Origin: CAWCPR01 sp963797475
GTDB taxonomy: Bacteria > Chloroflexota > Anaerolineae > Anaerolineales > UBA4823
Length of the DNA: 64,000 nucleotides
Reading direction: 5' to 3'
Assembly: GCA_963797475.1 (NCBI GenBank)
Contig: CAWCPR010000003.1
Location: forward strand, 992,001-1,056,000
Part shown: in pieces, positions 59,786 through 64,000 of the stretch
Layout of the letters: the number at the start of each line of letters is the position of its first letter
Position numbering within the stretch: position 1 is the first letter of the stretch
Position numbers and translations under genes: made by a program
The notes under the pieces: model-generated
The model's database searches: none
Told to the model about the DNA's origin: nothing
What the model saw: only the letters and a program-made list of their open reading frames with translations

Positions 59786-60898
59786 ATGGAAACCAACATC
59801 ATTTTGCTCCCGGGGGATGGAATTGGGCCTGAAGTCGTACAGGCCGCCGTACAGGTCATGCAGACGGTCGCAGCCCGTTTCGGACACGAGTTCCAAACCC
59901 AGGAATTCCCGATCGGAGGCTGCGCAATCGACTCCCACGGGGACCCGCTGCCTGACGAGACACTGCAAGCCTGCCGGCAAGCGGACGCCGTCCTGCTTGG
60001 CGCGGTTGGCGGTCCGCGCTGGGATGATCCGAACGCCGCCGTGCGACCGGAGCAGGGGCTGTTAAGAATTCGCAAGGAGCTGGGCCTGTTTGCCAACCTG
60101 CGCCCTGTGCAGCCCCACCCCGCATTAGTGGAGGCTTCCCCATTGCGGCCCGAACGCCTGGATGAGGTGAATTTGGTCGTCGTACGCGAGCTGACCAGTG
60201 GGATTTATTTCGGCCAACCGCGCCTGCGCCGGATGGAGAACGGTGAAGAGCGCGCGATCGACACCATGACCTATACGGAGAGCGAAGTGCGCCGGGTGGC
60301 GCACCTGGCTTTCCAACTGGCCCGCCAGCGACGCGGCCTGGTGACCTCGGTGGATAAAGCCAACGTGCTGGAGTGCTCGCGGCTCTGGCGCCAGACCGTT
60401 AGCCGCCTCGCTCCCGAATACCCGGACGTCCGGCTGGAACACCTGCTGGTCGATGCGGCAGCCATGCACCTGCTCACCCGCCCGGCGACATTTGACGTGA
60501 TCTTGACGGCTAATTTATTCGGCGACATCCTCACCGACGAAGCCTCCGTGCTTTCCGGCTCGATGGGTAACCTGCCCTCCGCCTCGTTGGGCGAATCGCT
60601 CAACGGGCATGGCCAGCCGCGCGGCCTGTATGAGCCCATCCATGGGTCAGCGCCTACCATTGCCGGGTTGGGGATCGCCAACCCGATCGGCACGATTCTC
60701 TCCCTGGCGCTGTTAATGAAATATTCGCTCGGATTGGCCGCTGAAGCGCAGGCTATCGAGGCTGCGGTGGACGCCGTCTTACACCGCGGTGAGCGCACCG
60801 CCGATCTGGCCCGCCAGGGACAGCCTTCACTGAGCACCTTAGAAATGAGCGCCAGTATTTGCCAGTCGCTTATTGAAGAGGTATCGACAAAAGTGTAA
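59786..60898 (+). CDS. leuB: 3-isopropylmalate dehydrogenase
   Basis: 370 residues; starts 3 bases after cimA. LLPGDGIGPEVVQAAVQVM, LGAVGGPRWDD, TYTESEVRRVAHLAFQLA, SVDKANVLECSRLWR and VLTANLFGDILTDEASVLSGSMG-type blocks (read in two parts) are all present. NAD-dependent oxidative decarboxylation to 2-oxoisocaproate. May also act on 3-methylmalate for isoleucine. Confidence 0.95.
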   Translation: METNIILLPGDGIGPEVVQAAVQVMQTVAARFGHEFQTQEFPIGGCAIDSHGDPLPDETLQACRQADAVLLGAVGGPRWDDPNAAVRPEQGLLRIRKELGLFANLRPVQPHPALVEASPLRPERLDEVNLVVVRELTSGIYFGQPRLRRMENGEERAIDTMTYTESEVRRVAHLAFQLARQRRGLVTSVDKANVLECSRLWRQTVSRLAPEYPDVRLEHLLVDAAAMHLLTRPATFDVILTANLFGDILTDEASVLSGSMGNLPSASLGESLNGHGQPRGLYEPIHGSAPTIAGLGIANPIGTILSLALLMKYSLGLAAEAQAIEAAVDAVLHRGERTADLARQGQPSLSTLEMSASICQSLIEEVSTKV

Positions 60899-60925
60899 TA
60901 ATATTCATTTACCCAGGAGGTATCC

Positions 60926-61855
60926 ATGAAATCGAACTATATTTGGATGGATGGTGAGATGGTCCCGTTTGAACAAGCTACCGTGCACGTCCTGAGCCCC
61001 ACACTTCATTATGGGACCGGTGTCTTCGAAGGGATCCGCTGCTACGAGACTTCCAAAGGGCCGGCGATTTTCCGTCTGCGCGAGCACATGCAGCGCTTCG
61101 TCAATTCAATCCAGATCGCCGGAATTCTGAACTTCCCTTACTCCATCGAAGAACTTAACCGGGCCGTACACCAGACGATTCAGGCTAACGGCTTTATGGA
61201 GTGCTACATCCGCCCGCTCACCTACATGATCGGCCCGCTGGGACTCAACCTGGATGCCTGGCGTCCGGCGGTGAGCATCGCCGTCTGGGAATGGGGTCCT
61301 TTCCTGGGCAAGGACGCGATGGAGAAGGGCGTGCGCGCCATGGTTTCTTCATTCACTCGCCACCATCCGAATGTGATGATGACCAAAGCCAAAATTTCCG
61401 GCAATTATGTCAACTCCACGCTTGCCAAGACAATCGCCGTGCGTTCCGGCTTCGATGAATCGATCATGATGGATCCACAGGGTTTTGTCGCAGAGTGCAG
61501 CGGTGAGAATATTTTCCTGGTGCGAAATGGCGTAATTTACACACCGCCGCCGACAGCGGTGTTGGAAGGCATCACCCGCGACGCGGTGATCACGATCGCT
61601 CGTGATCTGGGCTACCAGGTGGTTGAAGAACCGGTTTCACGCGACCAGCTTTATATCGCCGATGAGGTATTTGTTTGCGGCACCGCCGCCGAGGTCGTCC
61701 CGGTGCGAGAGATCGATTTCCGGGTGATCGGCAAAACCCCTAAAGGCCCGGTGACCGACCAGATTCAGCGCGCCTTTTTCGATACAGTCTGCGGCGGCGG
61801 CCCGCGCTCGAACGAGTGGCTCGATTACGTGGATGACGCCGTCTATGCAGTCTGA
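60926..61855 (+). CDS. ilvE: Branched-chain amino-acid aminotransferase (class IV)
   Basis: 309 residues; GGAGG upstream of ATG 60926. SPTLHYGTGVFEGIRCYET, and the PLP-lysine region MTKAKISGNYVNST. Class IV aminotransferase that makes Val, Leu and Ile from the oxo acids. Ends in VDDAVYAV. The following pheA start overlaps its last 20 or so bases. Confidence 0.95.
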   Translation: MKSNYIWMDGEMVPFEQATVHVLSPTLHYGTGVFEGIRCYETSKGPAIFRLREHMQRFVNSIQIAGILNFPYSIEELNRAVHQTIQANGFMECYIRPLTYMIGPLGLNLDAWRPAVSIAVWEWGPFLGKDAMEKGVRAMVSSFTRHHPNVMMTKAKISGNYVNSTLAKTIAVRSGFDESIMMDPQGFVAECSGENIFLVRNGVIYTPPPTAVLEGITRDAVITIARDLGYQVVEEPVSRDQLYIADEVFVCGTAAEVVPVREIDFRVIGKTPKGPVTDQIQRAFFDTVCGGGPRSNEWLDYVDDAVYAV

Positions 61856-62771
61856 CCTGGGAAAAGAGCAGGAGTCATCCGGGCAGGAGCTTAAGGCAAA
61901 TCGTGAATTTCAGACACTGGAGATCCCGCGAGTCGCTTTCCAGGGCGAACGCGGGGCTTACAGCGAGTTGGCGGCCTTCGAATATTTCGGCCCCAACATT
62001 CAGACTATTCCCTGCGCCTCCTTCGAGGACGTGTTCGCTTTGGTAAGCGCCGGGGATGGGGCCGGAATGGACGCCAGCCTGGGATTACTCCCCATCGAAA
62101 ATTCGCTGGCGGGCAGTATCCACCGCAACTATGATTTGATGCTGCGCCACGATCTGCACATCGTTGGGGAGTACCACCTGCGGGTCAGCCACTGCCTGCT
62201 GGCTCTCCCTGGAGTGCGCCTGGAGGAGATCCAAAGCGTTCACTCCCATCCCCAGGCGCTCGCCCAATGCGAAGCCAACCTTTCCCGCCTGGGGGTAGCC
62301 CGTGTCGCCGAAGCAGATACAGCCGGCGCCGCCCGCTTGCTGCGCGAGCGCGACGACCGCCAAGCCGCCGCGCTGGCTTCGAGCCATGCCGCCCGGGTCT
62401 ACGACCTGGAAATCCTGGCCGAAAACATGGAAGACAACCCGGCCAATTACACTCGCTTCCTGGCGCTTGCCAGGCACCCAACCGCCGCACAGGATACCGA
62501 AAACGGCGATTATAAGACCTCGGTCGTTTTCAGCCTGAACAACCGGCCTGGGGCTCTGTTTAAGGCGTTGAGCGTTTTCGCCTTGCGCGACGTCGACCTG
62601 ACGAAAATTGAATCTCGCCCGATCCCGGGCCAGCCGTGGGAGTATATGTTCTACATCGACTTCGCCGGCCACGCCAAAGCCCAAACCTGCCGCCGCGCTT
62701 TGGATAACCTGGCGGAATTAGCCCCTTTCCTGCGTTTATTGGGCTCTTACCCGCGCCACCACCTGAATTGA
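61833..62771 (+). CDS. pheA: Prephenate dehydratase with C-terminal ACT domain
   Basis: 312 residues; ATG 61833 or 61845, both inside the ilvE 3' end. VAFQGERGAYSELAAFEYFG, LPIENSLAGSIHRNYDLM and NYTRFLALA are prephenate dehydratase motifs. ACT domain at about 225-310: SVVFSLNNRPGALFKALSVF, KIESRPIPGQPWEYMFYID. It makes phenylpyruvate and is normally inhibited by phenylalanine. A phenylalanine step at the end of an ilv-leu operon is unusual. Confidence 0.94.
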   Translation: MTPSMQSDLGKEQESSGQELKANREFQTLEIPRVAFQGERGAYSELAAFEYFGPNIQTIPCASFEDVFALVSAGDGAGMDASLGLLPIENSLAGSIHRNYDLMLRHDLHIVGEYHLRVSHCLLALPGVRLEEIQSVHSHPQALAQCEANLSRLGVARVAEADTAGAARLLRERDDRQAAALASSHAARVYDLEILAENMEDNPANYTRFLALARHPTAAQDTENGDYKTSVVFSLNNRPGALFKALSVFALRDVDLTKIESRPIPGQPWEYMFYIDFAGHAKAQTCRRALDNLAELAPFLRLLGSYPRHHLN

Positions 62772-62985
62772 CCTCAGAACCTCCAGCCGTAGGACCGCCA
62801 GTTGGCCTTCCGGCGACCGGTCTTATGGCTGGCGATCTCAACAGGTGTTTTGCAAGTTTGAATGCCCAAAGCCAGCCCCTCCTGCAACCTGCACGCAAAT
62901 TTCACGTATACCAATTTATATTGGGTGGCAAACCCGTGCGAAGCCGTTTTTTGCCACGCGTGAATTCAGGTTAGGAGGTTTTATC

Positions 62986-63171
62986 ATGGGACTAATTAAA
63001 CTTTTCGTCGGGCTCATCACCGGGATCATCGGCCTGGTCGTCGGGTTGATCGGGGGCGTTTTCGGACTGGTGGTCGGGCTTTTCGGGGCAGTGTTCGGGC
63101 TCGGTATTGCAGCCGTTGTATTGCTCGTTCTGCTGGCTCCCCTGGCGATCCTGTTGATGATCATCTTTTAA
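62986..63171 (+). CDS. Gly-zipper mini membrane protein
   Basis: 61 residues from ATG 62986 with TAGGAGG 7 bases upstream. Nearly the whole protein is hydrophobic with heptad-like GLIxGLxGGVFGLVVGLFGA repeats, so two short membrane helices packed by Gly are likely. It has no charged catalytic residue. A membrane-associated structural or toxin-like role can be imagined, but there is no evidence. It follows pheA with a 214-bp gap containing CCAAT-TTAT-ATTGG, a small dyad. Confidence 0.75.
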   Translation: MGLIKLFVGLITGIIGLVVGLIGGVFGLVVGLFGAVFGLGIAAVVLLVLLAPLAILLMIIF

Positions 63172-63240
63172 GCCAGCGACCGATTCCAACAGCTCGCAGC
63201 GGCAATCCAATCCCCGGAAAAACGGGGTTCCCGGCGCAGC

Positions 63241-63270
63241 AGGTGAGGCCAGGTCGATCTGGCCTCACCT
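63241..63270. terminator. Strong 12-bp hairpin between the mini membrane gene and P450
   Basis: AGGTGAGGCCAG (63241-63252) and CTGGCCTCACCT (63259-63270) form a perfect stem with a 6-base loop. No T-run follows on either strand. It is more likely an end-of-transcript structure for the preceding gene than a regulator, because a good promoter begins 10 bases later. Confidence 0.6.
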
Positions 63271-63279
63271 GCCGTATCT

Positions 63280-63308
63280 ATGACATTCTGCACCCGAGAG
63301 GGTATAAT
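63280..63308 (+). promoter_or_regulatory. Promoter of the cytochrome P450 gene
   Basis: ATGACA (63280-63285), 17 bases, TATAAT (63303-63308). The -10 is perfect and the -35 matches 5 of 6. Predicted start near 63315, giving a 5' leader of about 35 nt before the P450 start codon. Confidence 0.72.
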
Positions 63309-63348
63309 TCGGCGTGGAAATTACCGGCAGCCGCAATTTAGGAGATGG

Positions 63349-64000
63349 ATGATGCCAGAGCCAGCGACCAGATCTCAACAGAAGGCGCCTCCCAGCCCGG
63401 ATGGAAGCCTGAGAGCGTTGATGAGAGATCCCCTTTCCTTCTTTCTGACCATCACGCGCCAGTATGGCGACGTTGTACGCTACCGCCCGGCGCCTGAACC
63501 GGCTTATCTGGTGAACCATCCCGACTACATCCGCCATATTTTGCAATCCAATCATCACAATTATTCCAAAGCAACCTACATCAATAATATGTTCAAACTG
63601 GCTATCGCCGATGGATTATTGGTCAGCGAGGGCGATACCTGGCTGCAGCAGCGCCGGCTGATGCAGCCCGCCTTTCACAATCAACGCATCGCCAAATTGG
63701 ACGCAGTGATCGCCAATGAATGCCTTGTCATGTTGGAGCGCTGGCAGGCAAAAGCTCGCAGCAATGAGCCGATCAATATCGCCCGAGAAATGGCCACGCT
63801 TACATTGAGCATCACCGCGAAAGTCCTTTTCGGTGTAGAGCTAGGGGAACGGGCCGGTTCGGTTGGCCAGGCGGTGAACATGGCGGCCGACCTGTTGGAG
63901 AAACCACGCAACCCGCGTTTTCACAACGCGCTGCAGGAAGTAGAACAGGTTGTTTACGCCATCATCGCCGAAAGGCGAAAATCCAACGAAGATTCGGATG
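63349..64000 (+). CDS. Cytochrome P450, N-terminal part (runs off the window)
   Basis: About 217 residues visible and no stop. Starts MMPEPATRSQQK after GGAG. Recognisable P450 features: RDPLSFFLTITRQYGDVVRY, LVNHPDYIRHILQSN, GDTWLQQRRLMQPAFHNQRI (helix C W-x-x-x-R), and NIAREMATLTLSITAKVLFGV. The haem-binding Cys is outside the window. It lacks a membrane anchor, like soluble bacterial P450s. Substrate unknown; requires oxygen and a reductase. Confidence 0.9.
   Translation, partial: MMPEPATRSQQKAPPSPDGSLRALMRDPLSFFLTITRQYGDVVRYRPAPEPAYLVNHPDYIRHILQSNHHNYSKATYINNMFKLAIADGLLVSEGDTWLQQRRLMQPAFHNQRIAKLDAVIANECLVMLERWQAKARSNEPINIAREMATLTLSITAKVLFGVELGERAGSVGQAVNMAADLLEKPRNPRFHNALQEVEQVVYAIIAERRKSNEDSD

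Noticed and set aside
1..64000. Mobile elements, CRISPR arrays, rRNA, prophage
   Set aside because: No transposase, integrase, direct-repeat array or rRNA signature was seen.

Overview
This window looks like chromosomal DNA of a Chloroflexota bacterium, probably Anaerolineae-like. That placement is an inference. It rests on moderately high GC, secreted proteins with Thr/Pro (TPTPTAT-like) linkers, secreted proteins ending in a short YMPLISK/YLPMISG tail, a tricorn-type protease, a trans-acting NarL/LuxR signalling set, and a long ilv-leu operon with citramalate synthase. There is no insertion sequence, prophage, CRISPR array or rRNA; one tRNA (Arg, anticodon TCT) is present. Four genes are each broken by a single-nucleotide indel while otherwise intact. 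This suggests assembly or read errors rather than true decay.

Bases 1-16.5 kb: the end of an Fe-S protein and a formate dehydrogenase catalytic subunit, a short-chain dehydrogenase, a secreted subtilase (frameshifted), an orphan LuxR-type response regulator, and a secretion locus. The locus contains a 1775-residue beta-rich/beta-helix exoprotein and three consecutive two-domain cupredoxin (multicopper-oxidase-like) proteins. Copper ligands survive only in domain 1 of the first and domain 2 of the second. This suggests a heteromeric oxidase with one active site built from three paralogous subunits. A small membrane protein (frameshifted) and a strong hairpin terminator close the locus.

Bases 16.6-46.9 kb: housekeeping and accessory genes. 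These are acetyl-CoA synthetase, a lipoprotein cytochrome c, a cupin, a NarL-type two-component pair, acyl-CoA dehydrogenase, signal peptidase I, MoaB/Mog, a GNAT, a PHP-AlbA_2 fusion, a receiver protein, Lon, Hsp20, Tpx, tRNA-Arg, an uncharacterised gene pair, a LysM/M23 peptidase with DUF192, EF-P (Arg at the loop tip), a Cys-rich small protein, a HAD-DinB fusion, an N-acylamino-acid racemase/OSBS-like enzyme coupled to a GNAT, an NAD-dependent epimerase, a tricorn-like protease and a PucR-type regulator.

Bases 46.9-62.8 kb: amino-acid biosynthesis. A transsulfuration-type (methionine) gene and the operon ilvD-ilvB-ilvN-ilvC-leuA-(small protein)-leuC-leuD-cimA-leuB-ilvE-pheA are each preceded by a short leader ORF and a terminator. 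The leader before the methionine gene has a Met-Met-Met-Arg-Met run. The leader before ilvD has 12 Ile/Leu/Val in 16 residues. In each, a segment inside the leader ORF is complementary to the 5' arm of the terminator, and the two terminators share nearly the same stem. These look like two ribosome-mediated attenuators of one design. The methionine one is the less expected.

Bases 62.8-64 kb: a glycine-zipper mini membrane protein, a strong hairpin, a good promoter and the first part of a cytochrome P450 that runs off the window. The features worth most follow-up are the split three-subunit copper oxidase, the twin leader-peptide attenuators and the small WD(L/I)SEL-repeat protein inside the leucine operon.
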